A stretch of 64,000 nt of DNA from Allium sativum. Taxonomy: Eukaryota > Streptophyta > Magnoliopsida > Asparagales > Amaryllidaceae. The stretch covers positions 248,652,427 through 248,716,426 of the forward strand of contig CM060910.1 of the NCBI GenBank assembly GCA_030737875.1. Direction: 5' to 3'. The position numbers were made by a program, and so were the translations under genes. A model generated the notes under the pieces. It saw only the letters and a list, made by a program, of their open reading frames with translations, was not told where the DNA came from and did no database searches. Shown here piece by piece: positions 46,663 through 61,087 of the stretch. The first letter of the stretch is position 1, and the number at the start of each line of letters is the position of its first letter.

Positions 46663-47118
46663 CTATATTCCCTTCTTAAGCCACCATTTTATTTCATCTT
46701 TAGGCTGTTCTCCCTAGCCCCAACTCCCTTATTTTCCTTTTTACCATCCTTGTGCAACATGCTAACAAGTCTCTTGAAAGCTGCCTCTATCGCACGGAAT
46801 TCCTCACGAGGCTTGAGAGAAAATAAGCCGCAGGTGAAACTACTGTGGCTATGAATGGAGGTTGGGCACTTCTTTTCCCTTCGACATGTACCGTAGTTTT
46901 AACTTGCCTACAGAACCATGCCAAAATGGGGATACCCTTTCCAGAAGAAACGGTTCCCCCGAACATAAAGGAAAAGAAATCAAGCGGAGAATCGAGAAGA
47001 TATTTATGGCTTTGGGAAATATGGTTTTCAAAAAAGCCTTTTTATTTTAAAATACTTTGTTTTTGAGACCTTTTTGAAAACCATTTTCTAAATTTTTTAT
47101 CCTATCTTATAACTATAC
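46663..47118 (-). other. Degenerate gag and leader zone of family B
   Basis: Sequence between the zinc knuckle and the PBS. Only short fragmentary ORFs on both strands, none recognisable. Confidence 0.5.
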
Positions 47119-47130
47119 GCTCTAATACCA
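47119..47130 (-). other. Primer-binding site of family B
   Basis: The minus strand reads TGGTATTAGAGC, one change from the initiator tRNA-Met form, 2 nt after the LTR end at 47133. Confidence 0.8.
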
Positions 47131-47132
47131 TA

Positions 47133-48101
47133 TGTGACACCATACGTCCGTTAATGTCACTCTATATAGAATGCACTAAGTTTCGTGAAGAGTTATAGGT
47201 AAATAAGAACATAATATCACAAGAAAGAATGTAAATTAGTAGCAGAATTAAAAACTTTATTTAAGTCAAAACATCATGGTCCCAAATACTGAGTTTACAT
47301 CATAAGTTTGAAATAACTAACTACATTAATAATCTGTCTTGCCAAAAATATCAGAATACAAAAGCATAAAACCATATTTCCCTTGCGAAGCCATAATTGA
47401 GTTGACAAGAATTCAAAGCGATAAATAAATATCCAAAATCCAAGCTAAGCTGAAAGAATCCAAATTAACTCTAAGCACTTCCACCCTGAGAACCTTAAGG
47501 GGGGAACGGAAGAGACAGAAGAGGAAACATAAAGGGTCATACATAAAGTCTGGCGAGTCCAGTTACTTTTGAATATAAATAAATAGAAGTATCATGGCAG
47601 ATATATAAAAACTGGAAGAACAAGATAATTATAACAAGAACAACTATGAACTGAGCAAGATAAGTTTGAACAGAATATACTGCGCTTCTTAAATATGTTT
47701 CTCCGCACCAATACTAGTATTACTGAAAAAGAATGATCCCTACAAATATCGTTCCATTACATTTTCTTGATTTTTAGGTTACTTGGGTTAACGGCACTCA
47801 ACGCTTATACACACACCGTACCCATTTACTTCCTAGTGGATTAACCTAATATGGTATATATATAGCTACCTCTCAATACTGAGGTACACCCCATGGTATC
47901 CCACTCACACGGTCTCCCTAGTAATACCACAGAGAAGTACACAGTCCCTCATCCTACGTCGGAGTGACGTACAGATCTCTATATAACAATGTTACATTCC
48001 GCATATATCTGTCATTACTATGCTACGTAGATGTATGGCCTGCCACCATCGATCGAATCATATTTCATTCTGGATTAATGCCCTCAAGTCTACGATACAT
48101 C
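47133..48101 (-). repeat. Family B 5' LTR, left segment
   Basis: Closely matches 40757-41735 and ends with target duplication ACATC (48097-48101) at the D insertion. It is non-coding. Confidence 0.9.
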
Positions 48102-51100
48102 TGTAGCGACCCGGAAATTTCGACACTCGAATACAGACATTAGTACGTCTCGTGTCCAAACTCAAGCATTGCAAACCCAGAAAGCTAATAGAAAGAAGTT
48201 AGAGGATGAGAAGAGAAAGAATTATTAGAATAGAAGAATAAGAAGATTAGAGTTTCACAACGGAACGAACAAAATAGAATTATCAATAATACTTTATACA
48301 AAAAGAACTGTATAAATATGATTACACATCAGAGTATACATTCAAATCCATACAACACATAGCAGAAACAAACTAGTACCAGTATATATATGGAATACAT
48401 CTCGAGTTTAACTCCTTTTTTTGAAGCTCAACGCAGTCCATAACCTGATAACATACTCGGTATGACCCGAGCACATTTGAAGCAAAGCAAAACTCACCCG
48501 AATCAGTCTGAAATACTTTCAGTGATAAATTCATAGCACAAGGAACTTGTTTAACTTTGAAAATCCTTTTTGTCACAAAAGGATAATAGTAAGACCAGTC
48601 CACACGTAAACACGGACAGTTTTTTTTTAACTTACTATAACCCAAACCATTTTGAAATCAATACCTTATTCTGATATTATGATAGTGTCTAAATACAAAT
48701 AAATAGAATCTAGCAGAATGCTTGCATCTCACGCTCCACATATATAGTACACAATCAAAACCGCGGGCACTTATTGGAGATTGGATTCCGACTACGACAA
48801 TGTATGGAACCACCTGCCGATAGTGCATCTCTGGAGAGGAATACACTAGGTTCAACAAGAACGCCTTGCAACCCGACCCACACATGACCGACCACTCATT
48901 TCTCTAGAGTTTATTGAATATATTGTCACCTCACGGCTGCGTAGCTACCGTTTTCCAGGGAGATACAGAATTGAAAAGAAGTAACAAATATGAATATTCT
49001 CTAGATGGTGACAATACACCCTAATGGGGACGACTCACATAGCCATGCTGCCTGCCCGCCCAATTTTTGTCATTTCCCAATTGTCGGGGCTTGAGGTTAT
49101 AATCGACTTTTGAAACATCTGGCCATCACTCACGTCGTTCATACACGTCATCCAGGATCAGGATGAACCGAAGGTACTCTCCTACTGCATCCAATATAGG
49201 AATCACCCCATGGATCAGCTCATGAAGTCCTTGCAACCCATTGATTCCAACCACGACAGAATCACAGTATATCTCTAGGGATCAGCCAGAGATTGTAAGT
49301 TACTCTTTCATTTCATGAAGATCTACGGTCTTCAATTTCTCTACCTAGATCATCTCCTTCCACGTTTTCGTATTCATTGGTCGGAATGGTTTTCGAATAA
49401 AAATTTGATCCCGGTCTTTCCGTACCAATAATGTTGGGTTAGATTTTGATAGTTGGTTATTTGACTATCAAAATAAACAACCATAAAAATAAAACGGATC
49501 CATTGGTTTATACACAACATCACTTGGCCATTAAAAATACTATATCGGTTGAAATACCCAAAAATAATATATTGGTTTAAATATGTTAATCTTCTCAAAT
49601 CCTTTACCTATATAACTAGAAAAATCTTAAAATCATATCTAATTTAACCTTCAACTGACATTCAAAACATTGCTATAACATTTCTTATTTCTTATTGGTT
49701 CAACTTATAATTTGTAAAACAATCATTACGACATCTTCTTTAGCTTCGTTATTTGAATACCAAAGTCACCCCTCGTCCTTTTAAAATAATCCCATTTTAA
49801 ATCTTATTTCAATACTTTGAAAATATCCTTATATTTCCTCCAATCCCCTTTTTATTTCTTTATTCATAGAGATATCTTTACATACCACCAATCCCCTTTT
49901 TATTTCTTTATTCATAGGAATGAAGCCCGCTTCCTGTTAACCGCTTCTTCCCATCAACGTTTATATCTTCCGCATGTTTTGCTTTTCACACCAGTACATA
50001 GTATCCCTCCTCCAAAGCACGCATGCTTCCCCGCTCTCGCTATCGCCCCTGCGCTACCCTCGAGCTGATGTTCCTCCACCGGAGTAAGCTGACCACAGAA
50101 CATGCCGACGACCCATTATTTTCTCGGCCTCCAGTGCCGGATTACTTTCAGGAACCGAAATCCGAACCTGCTACTTCTCTTCTTGTTCTTGCCATATTTA
50201 TTTTTGTTTCTATATTTTTTTCCTATTATTGTTTTGCGGTTTGATTTCTTATGTCTAGTTGGCTCCAGTATTTATAGGGTAATGAAGTTTGGCTCCCACG
50301 TCTTAAGGTACAATGTAGGTCTGAATGTTTCAGAGTAGCTACATACAAATTTGTCTACGTCTTCACTTTTTGCATGTTCTTTCGCTCTTAGCTTGCTTCC
50401 AATGGAAGGACAACAAAAGAAGTCAAAGTATCATTGTCAAGTAGACGCGAGATGTCGGTGCAAGAACAAACAGCTATCAATACTTTTGTTTATTTCTTGA
50501 ATATGGTCAAAGATGTCGGTGAGAGGACGAGACAAGGTTTTATTTTGAATTTTGTTAGAAGGTTTAATTCATGTTTTTCTTAGTAGAGAGGACAAATATG
50601 TGGCATTGATTGAGTTATTAGTGTTTTGAATTTATCTTACTGAGTTGATTTGAAAACCAAGCTCTGTGAGTTGTGTTTGTGCATTCACGTTGGCATGTGT
50701 CTGAAATGGAGCTTGTACAAGGCTTCATTACTATGGCAGCTTTAGTCTGCTCATCTACAGGGTTGCATGTGTGCGTGTAAAAATCTACTATAGGCATGGT
50801 TTAGATAGAAAAGAGGAGCACGATTTAAATAGAAAGGAGGGGTTCTCGTTCAGTACAGTGCACGTATAGGAAACATGGTTCTCTTTTCTTTTTCAGTATA
50901 AGGCAAGACAGGGGTGTCCGCTGAAATGAAGTATTGTCTTCATGTTAATATTTGTCAGCTAAGTTTTAATTAGGTAATGACTAAAGATATTTTTCCTCGA
51001 AAATGATAGAATAGGTTTGTCCACATTTGACAAAGAGGGGTATGGAGGTTTGTCCGCATTTAATTGGATTAGATTAGGCATGGTGCAGTTTAAATGCTTA

Positions 51101-51946
51101 AGAGGAATATCAAGGTTGGTGATCACATAAACAATCAGGTAGGTAACCGTCTGCCATATCTTATGGCAAGGAATAAAAAAACAAATATGGGTAGGCACGT
51201 TCTCTAATATCATGTTTTCAGGAAGGTAATAATAGGGTTTGACATTTATTTTTAACTTGATGTGATTAATGATTTTTCAAGTTATAAATTAAATGTGCAC
51301 CGCTATGAAACTCCGTCCGCATACGACTCGCTATCGACAAAAATAAAAATACCATTATGTCTATTAGTGTGCCACGATCACAACCATATAATAAAATTGA
51401 CAAGTTAATTAGTTCTGTGAAACCCAAAATGCTGTATAGGGTGTAAAATGCTCCAAATAAAAGTTGTTTATTTTTCAAGTTAAAAATTACAGTAAAATTC
51501 TAAAAATTAAATTATAACTGCGCCTCAAAAAGCTTGTCCGAATTCGAATCCAATATTTAATTATATTAAATAAGTCGTTGTGGTCAATAATCTATTCCAC
51601 AACGACTATTTCAGAATTTGATTTGGACGTAAAATAAAATCTACAATACGAAAACTCGATTTTTCTCTTCCATTAGAATAATATTATCAATTAGATTCAG
51701 ACGTTTCTTGTTTCTCAGAATTCCGATCTAAAACAGATTCTGTATGATCAATTGATGTTCAAACTAAATTTTTACGAACTACTGCGCTATTTCGAGTTCG
51801 TTTCATAATTTAAATATAAATATAAATGCTCAATCGCCGTTTAAATTAACGAATTTGATATTAAATAGAATTAATATTCTGAATATAATATTTAAAATAA
51901 ACTTAAATATTTGAATTCAAATAGCCGAAAAATCTTGGTCGTTACA
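48102..51946 (-). repeat. Family D 3' LTR (with 2.4-kb deletion)
   Basis: TGTAGCGACCC...GGTCGTTACA. It aligns with 53228-59516 but lacks the counterpart of about 55020-57485. At the junction (49840-49917) a ~30-bp segment starting CCAATCCCC is present twice, like filler DNA. A GC-richer block at 49980-50240 and a moderately complex stretch to 51230 carry ORFs (49817-50068, 50102-50338) not conserved as protein in the other LTR. Confidence 0.9.
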
Positions 51947-53140
51947 TTCTTCCCCCTTAAAAGAATTTTGTCCCCAAAATTATAAAGTAAGAAGAATGTT
52001 CTGATCTTGTTTATTTCCAAAATCATTCGTTTAAAACATTATCAAAAATGTTTCTAAGTTTCATAAAAAAAAATTGAAAAAAATTGCCAGCACCTGCTCT
52101 ATACTATTCGATCTAAACAACTATAAACTCCACTTTGGGCCTCTTATATTGATCCATAGAATATAAAAGCCAAGCCTCTACCCATCTCGGGTATAAATTC
52201 AAATATCCAATCAATAATATTAAGATTTACCTTTTTATCGGGCAACCAATACTCAAATCACGAAGTTCAGCAACTAACAGCTCTTCCATTTTCAACCTGC
52301 ACTCAACTCAATATATAATGGAAATAACCATTACAGGGTTAAACCATTTAGTTTTATTTCATTTTGATTTTATACTGAATTTTATTTTCTAGTTTTCAGT
52401 TCATTCAACTGTTGATGAATTCTTATATTCGATCAATCTGGCAACCAATAAACAAACAATTCACAATCACTTTAATCAAATCATTTCATTTTCCTTTTTA
52501 ATTTTTTAATTTAACTTGTCTTCATTTAAATATTTAATTCCATATTCAAATTTTATCCACCAATACTATAATTTAAATTTCCTTCTAGTTTTATTAAACC
52601 ATTCAAATTTATTACACCTAGATCTTATTTTAACAAGCCCAACTAATTCATTGGTTCCAATTCAAATCCATATTTCAATCATACAATTAAGTTCCCCTCA
52701 TATTTTATTCATAACTAACTCTTGTATATATTCCATTCAAATTCAGTATGTTCGAAATTTATTTACTCCAAATCAGTCCTCAATCAAGTTCAAATCCATA
52801 TTCAGATTCGTGCTTATGAAATTTATTCCAAACATAAAATCCAACAAATTCCCATTTATTCTATTTGGATTCATTCACTTTTTACTTCACCTAACACAAG
52901 TCAAATTCTTGTTGGCTTGTCTCAATTCCAATTCAAAGGATCCATTTTAACTTATACAAGTTAAAATTAATTCCCATTTCATGTTTGAAATGTTTCCAAC
53001 TTCATACAAGTTTTGAATTAAATAATAATTTGAGAAAATTATAAAATTTACCTTCTTATAAAATATTTTGGGTCAAAACAATATAAAAATAATTTTATAT
53101 TCAAATTACAAATACGCACTCTCGTATATACATACACTCA

Positions 53141-53179
53141 ACTCGATCTAAGGTATTACTAGCCCAATCTCTATCGAGT
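53141..53179 (-). other. 39-nt post-PBS hairpin (family D)
   Basis: Outer stem ACTCGAT/ATCGAGT. The inner pairs GGG/CCT are weaker than in family C. The loop contains TAGTAAT in element sense. Same length and distance class from the PBS as in family C. Confidence 0.7.
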
Positions 53180-53208
53180 TACACCACAGAGCAAAGGTTA
53201 TTCCTAAA

Positions 53209-53225
53209 CCATTGCTCTGATACCA
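53209..53225 (-). other. Primer-binding site of family D
   Basis: The minus strand reads TGGTATCAGAGCAATGG, 2 nt after the LTR end, matching initiator tRNA-Met priming. Confidence 0.92.
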
Positions 53226-53227
53226 AC

Positions 53228-56200
53228 TGTAGCAACCCGGAAATTTCGACAATCGAATTCAGACATTAATACATCTCGTGTCCAAACTCAAGCATTACAA
53301 ACCCAGAAAGCTAATAGAAATAAGTTAGAGGATTAGAAGAGAAAGAAAGAATTATTAGAATAGAAGAATAAGAAGATCAGAATCTCACAGCGGAACGAAT
53401 AAAATATAATAATCAATAATACTTTATACAAAAAGAACTGTATAAATACGATTACACATCAGAGTATACATTTAGATCCATACAACACATAGCGGAAGCA
53501 AACTAGTACTAGTATATATATGGAATACGTCTCGACTTCAACTCCTTTTTTTGAAGCTCCATGCAATCCATAACCTGATAACATACTCGGTCTGATCCGA
53601 GCATATTTGAAGCAAAGAAAAACTCACCCGGATGAGTCTGAAATACTTTCAGTGATAAACTCATAGCATAAGCAAGTTGTTTATCTTTGAAAATCCTTTT
53701 TGAAACAAAAGGATAATAGTAAGACCAATCCACACATAAAAACGGACTGTTTTTTTACCTTATTATAAGCCAAACCATTTTGAAATCAATATTTTATTCT
53801 GATAATATGATAGTGTCTAAATACAATAAATAGAATCTAGCAGAACGCTTGCATCTCACGATCCACATATGTAGTATACAATCAAAACTGCGGGCGCTTT
53901 TTGGAGATTGGATTCCGACTATGACAAGGTATGTAACCACCTGCAGATAGTGCATCTCTAGAGAGGAATACACTAGGTTCAACAAGAACGCCTTGCAACC
54001 CAGCCCACACATGACTGACCACTCATTTCTCTTGAGTGTATCGAATATATTGTCACCTCACGACTGCGCAGCTACCGTTTTCCCGAGAGATACAAAATTG
54101 AAAAGAAGTAACACATATGAATATTCTCTAGATGGTGACAATACACCCTAATGGGGGCGACCCATATAGCCATGCTGCCTGCCCGATTTTTTTCATTTCC
54201 CAGTTGTCGAGGCTTGAGGTTATAATCGACTTTTGAAACATCTGGCCACCATTCACATCATCCATACACATCATCCAGGAACAGGATGAAAAGAAGGTAC
54301 TCTCCTACTGGATCCAATATAAGAATCACCCCATGGATCAGCAGCAAGAAGTCCTTGCAACCCGTAGATTCCAACCACGACAAAATCATAGTATATCCTT
54401 AGGGATTAGCCAGAGATTGTAAGTAACTCTTCCATTTCATGAAGATCTACGGTCTTCAATTGCTCCATCTCGATCAGCTCCTTCCATGTTTTCGTATTCG
54501 TTGTCGGAATGGTTTTCAAATTAAAATTCGAACCCCATCTTTCCGTACCGATAACGTTGGTTCAGATTTTGATAGTTGGTTATTGGACTATCAAAATAAA
54601 TAACCATAAAAATAAAATGGATCCATTGGTTTATATACAACATCACTTGGCCATTAAAAATACTATATCGTTTGAAATACCCAAAAATAATATATTGGTT
54701 TAAATATGTTAATCTTCTCAAATACTTTACCTATATAACTAGAAAATATCTTAGAATCATATCTAATTTAACCTTCAACTGACATTCAAAACATTGTTAT
54801 AACATTTCTTATTTTTTTATCGATTCAACTTCTCATTTGTAAAACAATCATTACAACATCTTCTTTGGCTTCGTTATTTGAATACCAAAGTCACCCCTCA
54901 TCCTTTTAGAATAATCCCATTTTAAATATTATTTCAATACTTTGAAAATATCGTTATATTTCCACCAATCCACTTTTTATTTCTTTATTCATAGAGATAT
55001 CATTTCATACTACCAAGCCCTTTTTATTACCTTTTCTTATTTCAAAATCTCATTATATATATACTTCCAAATCCTTCAAATAATGTTACACTATTATTTT
55101 CCCAAAATATTTTACTCTACCATCTTCACCATTACAACTAATATCATCTTTTGATAATCCTGAAGTTGTTCAAGTTGGGGTATTTTAATTACCTCTCAGA
55201 CCTTGATCAACAACGTTCTTATCGTAAGATAAATATCAGTTGTAATACAAAAACGATACTCATTCCCCCTATCACAAAAAATCCCATTTTTATTCTATAT
55301 TGATGAAATATCATCTCTTCTTTAAAATAGTGGTTCTATGTCGCATTTTATAACTTATCTCGTTTAACTGCTCTAATTTAAACTTGGGTATACGTAGGAT
55401 TTCCCATTAAATATTTCCACTAGTTCCTAACCGTAAATCAGTCAGAAAATAATCCTTTAAATATTAACCCCAAAGGCCGAGACCAACATCAGATAAATAT
55501 TCAGAAAATCAGTTATCCCAACTAATTCCCAGCTAAGTTCTAATTCTTTAATTTCACTCCTGGTTTTTTCTTTATTTAAGTGTCACTCCTAACAACTCGT
55601 CCCATTTACATATTCAATAATACTTGGGTTTTAACTATGTATAACTTGGATTCATATATTCCAATTAAATGTAATTCAGTTAGAATCAAGTTAAAACTTC
55701 GATTTCACATAAATATTAAATTTCTTAATAAACACGGCTTTAACTCTACAAACATTCCTTGCTATATTTCACATTCAAAATTATCACTTCGATTATTATT
55801 TAAATGACCAACAATCAAGTTTTCAATATTTATTAAAATAAATCTAGGTTACTTTATCATTAATTCCTCTCTTTAAATTAATGAACTAATTTAAGAAATA
55901 ATTCCAGTTAACGCAATTAACTTGTTCAACTCTAAAAATGATTAACCCATTAGCCAATCGTTATTGATCTTTCCATTTAAATAAATTAATAATTAATATA
56001 AATAATTCTATTCACTTTGATTTCCATTAAATTAATATCAATGTGAACCCATTCTAATTGTTACTTTACTTCTGGTCACTTGAATTAGCTAAACACGATT
56101 GTTTACAAATCACTTAATAAGCAGTGCTTCGCGCACGGTAGTTTTGGTACAAAAATGGTAATTTGTCGTTAAACCAATCAATGTATATATATGTGGTTGG

Positions 56201-59200
56201 ATTTTTTCCCTTTTTAGAACTTCATTTAAATATCTATATTTGGTTATAAAATAAATTCTATAACTTTACTTCTAGCGATTCACCTGACGATGAATCGATC
56301 TTTATAAAATAGGGTATATTAGGGCCATCTGCTATAAATTCCCCAATCAATACTGTATATTGAAACAAACTCAACATCATTCAATAGTCAAAAGGTTTAA
56401 AGTTAACAGGGTTTAAACAGTTCATATATAATATGGAATAAACCGTATACTAAATGTTTGAGGAATCCGGTGTGATTCCTCCTACCAGTTCTTCCCTACA
56501 TCACAGATCATTATAATATCTCATAACAGCATATGGAAATGCCGATAATATAATTAACGTCAATCATTAAATCAACTATAGCATCCAAAGCATCCAATCA
56601 ATCAGTTTTCAGCAATTAAATATAATTATATGAATTTAATCTCATCATCGCATTTCAGAAATGTGTGAGAATTTACTCAACTTTGTTTTTTTGAAGATCG
56701 ATTCGCGCGTTGTTTAATTTAATTTTAAACAAATGTTTAAAATTAACTGAAAAATCCAACTACTTCCATTTTTGATCAAACTAGTTGGTGCGCGTAGCCT
56801 CTGTCTCCACGATCCCAACAGACTTAGTTTCTCGTGATTCTGAGATTGTATGAAAAAGTTATACATTTTATATGTTTTAACGTATAATATAAATTACCTA
56901 TTAATAAACTAAATAAATTTATATACTAATTAAACTTAACGGCCATGTTAATTACCTTGTTTATTCCTAACCATGTATCCCCATCATTAGCATACACTAT
57001 AAACCAACGCATTTTCTTGTGAGCAAATTGTTCGAGCCCATTCCCTTTCGTCCACCGTTCCCTAATAATTTATTCTTTAAGATAACTATATTATAACAAT
57101 ATATTAACTAAATAAGTTACTTACTTAAGCAAATACTTTATTTACCATTATTATCTATTGCCACGTCATCAACGCATGTAAATCTCCCCTTAAATCGCGA
57201 TTAGCCCCTCCGTCCTCACCAAAAAAAACTGCTACTGAAATTTGAAGAGAACCCAGACCTCCACTTCCATTTTCTTTTTCACACGCCTGATCCTTTATGT
57301 TCACGCATATTCAAGCATCCTCCACAACTCTTCTCTAGTATAAGACTACTACCACTTCATTCACATCATTTCTTTACAACAGTCCCCTCCTAACATCCTT
57401 CCAGTTTGTATTTCTCCCATCCAGCTTTTTACATTTTTTTCTTTTCTTTCTATTTCATCTATTTTTTTCAAGGCCCAAAGCCCATAGGGCTGAAGCCCTT
57501 TTCCTGTTAACCGCTTCTTCCCATCAATGTTTATATCTTCCGCATGTTCTACTTTTCACACTAGTACACAGTATCCTTCCTCCAAAACACGCATGTTTCC
57601 TCGCTCTCGCTATCGCCCCTGCGCTACCCTCGAGCTGCTGCTCCTCCACCAGAGTACTGCCGACCCCAGAACATGCCGACGACACATTATTTTCTCAGCC
57701 TCTAGTGCCGGATTACTTTCAGGAACCGAAATTTGGAACTGCTACTTCTCTTCTTGCCATTTTTATTTTTGTTTCTATTTTTTTTTCCTGTTATTGTTTT
57801 GCGGTTTGATTTCTTATATCTAGTTGGCTCTAGTATTTATAGGGTAATGAAGTTTGGCTCCCACGTCTTAAGGTACAATGTAGGTTTGAAGGTTTCAGAG
57901 TAACTACATACAAATTTGTCTGCGTCTTTACTTTTGCATGTGCTTTCGGTCTTAGCTAGCTACCACTGGAAGGACAACAAAAGGAGACAAAGTATCACTG
58001 TCAAGTAGACGCGAGATGTCAGTGCAAGAACACACAACTATCAATACTTCTGTTTATTTCTTAAATATGGTCAAAGATGTCGGCGAGAGGACGAGACATG
58101 GTTTTATTTTAATTTTTGTTAGAAGGTTTAATTCACGTTTTTCTTAGTGGGGAGGACAAATAGGTGGCTTTGTTTGAGTTATTAGTGTTTTGAATTAACC
58201 TTACTGAGTTGATTTGAAAACCTAGCTGTGTGAGCTGTGTTTGTACATCCACGTTGTCATGTGTTTGAAAGGGAGCTTGTATGAGGCTTCTGTACTAAGG
58301 CAGCTTTAGTCTGCTCATCTACAGGGTTGCATATGTGCGTGTAAAAATCTACTATAGGCATGGTTTAGATAGAAAAGTGGAGAACAGTTTAAATAGAAAG
58401 GAGCGGTTCTCATCCAGTACATCGCACGTATAGGAAACATGGTTCTCTTTTCTTTTTCAGTATAAGGCAAGACAGGGGTGTCCGCTGAAATGAAGTATTG
58501 TCTTCATGTTAAAATTTGTTAGCTAAGCTTTAATTAGGTAATGACTAAAGATATTTTTCCTCGAAAAAAATAGAATAGGTTTGTCCTCGTTTGACAAAGA
58601 GGGTTATGAGGGTTTGTCCGCATTTAATTGGATTAGATTAGGCATGTTGCAGTTTAAATGCTTAAGAGAAATATCAAGGTAGTTGATTATATAAACAATC
58701 GGGTATGTGGCCGTCTGCCATATCTTATGGAAAGGAATAAAAAAACGAATATGGGTACACACATTCTCTAGTATCTTGTTTTCAGGAAGGTAATAATACG
58801 GTTTGACATTTATTTTTGACTTTATTTGATTAACGATTTTTCTAGTTATAAATTAAACATGCACCGCTATGAAACTCCGTCCGCATACGACTCGCTATCG
58901 ACAAATATAAAAATACATTATGTTTATCTGTGTGCCACAACCACAACAACATAATAAAATAGACAAGTTAATTAGTTCTGTGAAACACCAAAATGTTGTA
59001 TAGGGTGTAAAATACTCCAAATAAAAGTTGTTTATTTTTCAAATTAAAAATTATAGTAAAAATCTAAAAGTTAAATTATAATTATGCCTCAAAAAGCTTA
59101 TTCGTATTCATATCCAATATTTAATTATATTAAATAAATCGTTATGGTTTATAATCGATTCCACAACGACTATTTCAGAATTTGATTTGGACATAAAATA

Positions 59201-59516
59201 AAATCTACAATTCAAAAACTCGATTTTTCTCTTCAATTAGAAAAATATTATCAACTAGATTCAGACGTTTCTTGTTTCACAGAATTCCGACCTAAAACTG
59301 ATTCTGTATGATCAATTGATGTTCAAACTAAATTTTTACAAACTACTGCGCTATTTCGAGTTCGCTTCATAATTAAAATATAAATCTAAATATAAATGCT
59401 TAGTTGGCATTTAAATTAACGAATTCGATATTAAATAGAATTAATATTCTAAATATAATATTTAAAATAAATTTAAATTTTCGAATTCAAATAGCCAAAA
59501 AATCTGGATCGTTACA
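53228..59516 (-). repeat. Family D 5' LTR (full length)
   Basis: 6289 bp, TGTAGCAACCC...GGATCGTTACA. It retains the ~2.44 kb missing from the other LTR, including the GAGAATTTACTCAAC landmark (56668) shared with other LTR families. A GC-richer block (57480-57780) is shared with the 3' LTR. Non-coding: ORFs 57527-57823, 55580-55807 and others are short and unrecognised. Confidence 0.9.
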
Positions 59517-60894
59517 ACATCACCCAAAGTAGTCATGCATGTATCTAGACTATCCCACATATGTACTGTAATTGTAGCTCGATGCCTCAATCGCACATCC
59601 TCTAATGTGCACCGAGTTCCGTGACAGAGTGATACAAGAACCATGGAACTCGATCGGGAGCTTTTCCATATCTGTATAGGTCCATCTTTAAGAGCCTCTA
59701 TAGATATTCCTAGGGTCTGTTTTCGCGGTGGCTATGGCCCCACCTCGGCCCCTCCCTCAACTAGTAAAGACTACAATAGCTAAACGAATGCCCCTAAGGA
59801 AAACAATTTAAACATCATTTGGTGTCTTCCCTCAACCACCGTACCCCGATAGTGAAGGGTAAATGGTCTATTGGTTTTAGCTCTAGTCTTTCCGCATCCC
59901 ACTGGATGTCGATGACAGGTATCCGACGATCAACTATCCTTATTGGTCGTGACCCTACACCTCCTCGTTGAGGCAACTGCAAAATCACCCTAGTGTCAAT
60001 GCGTCATAACATTCTGACTGCATAGCTACTTCTACAGTCAAGCCCCACCCACCTAGTAGTTACGCGCAGACCCAACCTCTGTGAGCATAGCCTAAAACAT
60101 CTGCCACCATACAGAGGACTACTAGGAGCACCTTACATACCTCAGGAAGCCACATGCTTCCGCTTTCAGTCCTTCAGAGCCGTCAGAACAACCAGATGAA
60201 TGTGCGCTCCCTCTCATGCCCTATAACATCATGATGATCTACCCCGTTGGGTTATTCATTCTTAAATGTGTGGACAGGTCCAAGCGCCTCACTTTAATAT
60301 GTTGTTAGACCTTATGTCTAAATATTATTTTATGCGCTTGCCTTTCCTCATTAGGTTTTCATTTAACTTGGTTATTCTCATTCATATTAAATTCTTAATC
60401 AAGTTACCAAGTTCCTTTTGCTTATTAATTTCATTTATATGACTAAACCCATTTAAGTTTATTAATAAGCCCACAACATGTTATTCTTTAGATTGTGGTC
60501 CAAGGTCTGTGATCCACAATCCCTTTATATTCTTGTTTGGTTACCATAACATGTTCTACTTAGCAGGTTATTATGCATATCTGAATTCTATCATTTCTAC
60601 AAGTTATGCTTACCCTAAAAGGTGTCTTTAATTACATACCTTTATTATTTTTACTGTTTATGTATACCACTTGGTGTCTTTAATTACATAACCTTATCGG
60701 GTTAAGTTTATGGGCCTATATGTAAATATTACCCACCCCCTCAGATTTAATTAACCCACCCACTGTTCAATCAATTTTACTTAACCCCAACTTTAGTTTA
60801 TATTCATACAATCCCTATGGATTCAACTAGGTTAAGTATTCAAGATTTATTACCATATTTTCATTTATGGCTACAGTATGCTAGACCTCCCACA

Positions 60895-61087
60895 TTAAGC
60901 CTACCATTTGTGGATGCTGGATATGCCGGGCGGGTCCAGGCAAACTTATTCCACTAATTGGACTTAATCTCGTGTCTGAGCACATCTCGTATTTGTACAT
61001 TTAGACCTCTCACATTAGATTCAACACTTGATATTGCTGGATATGCCGGTTGGTTCCGGGCAGACTTCCACTGCAGATGCAATCTAA
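60895..61087. other. Twin hairpin module (B 5' LTR)
   Basis: 60895-60967 has stem TTAAGCC/GGACTTAA with a decayed pair. 61015-61087 has TTAGATT/AATCTAA. The cores keep GCTGGATATGCCGG and AGACTT or AAACTT. Confidence 0.7.

Larger units (their letters stand above)
51947..53227 (-). mobile_element. Family D internal domain, non-coding
   Basis: PPT at 51947-51959 (minus strand TAAGGGGGAAGAA, preceded by GGGGACAAAATTC) and PBS at 53209-53225. The body is strongly strand-asymmetric: the plus strand is rich in C and T and the minus strand in purines. The plus ORF 52516-52950 (144 codons) arises from this bias, lacks any domain and runs against the element's sense, so I do not call it a gene. A 39-nt hairpin is at 53141-53179. 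Confidence 0.85.
48102..59516 (-). mobile_element. Family D large-LTR non-autonomous element
   Basis: An 11.4-kb element on the minus strand with a perfect TSD ACATC (48097-48101 and 59517-59521) inside a B LTR. The LTRs are 48102-51946 (3845 bp) and 53228-59516 (6289 bp). The internal domain of 1281 bp has PPT and PBS but no coding sequence. This is the layout of LARDs (large retrotransposon derivatives), which depend on proteins from another element. The PPT and PBS style matches Tekay/Del chromoviruses. By eye the LTR starts are roughly 93-94% identical, so it is older than the Tat insertion. Confidence 0.92.

Noticed and set aside
52516..52950. 144-codon plus ORF in the family D internal domain
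   Set aside because: Runs against the element's sense in a C/T-rich strand, low-complexity (Ser, Leu, Phe, Ile), no family resemblance.
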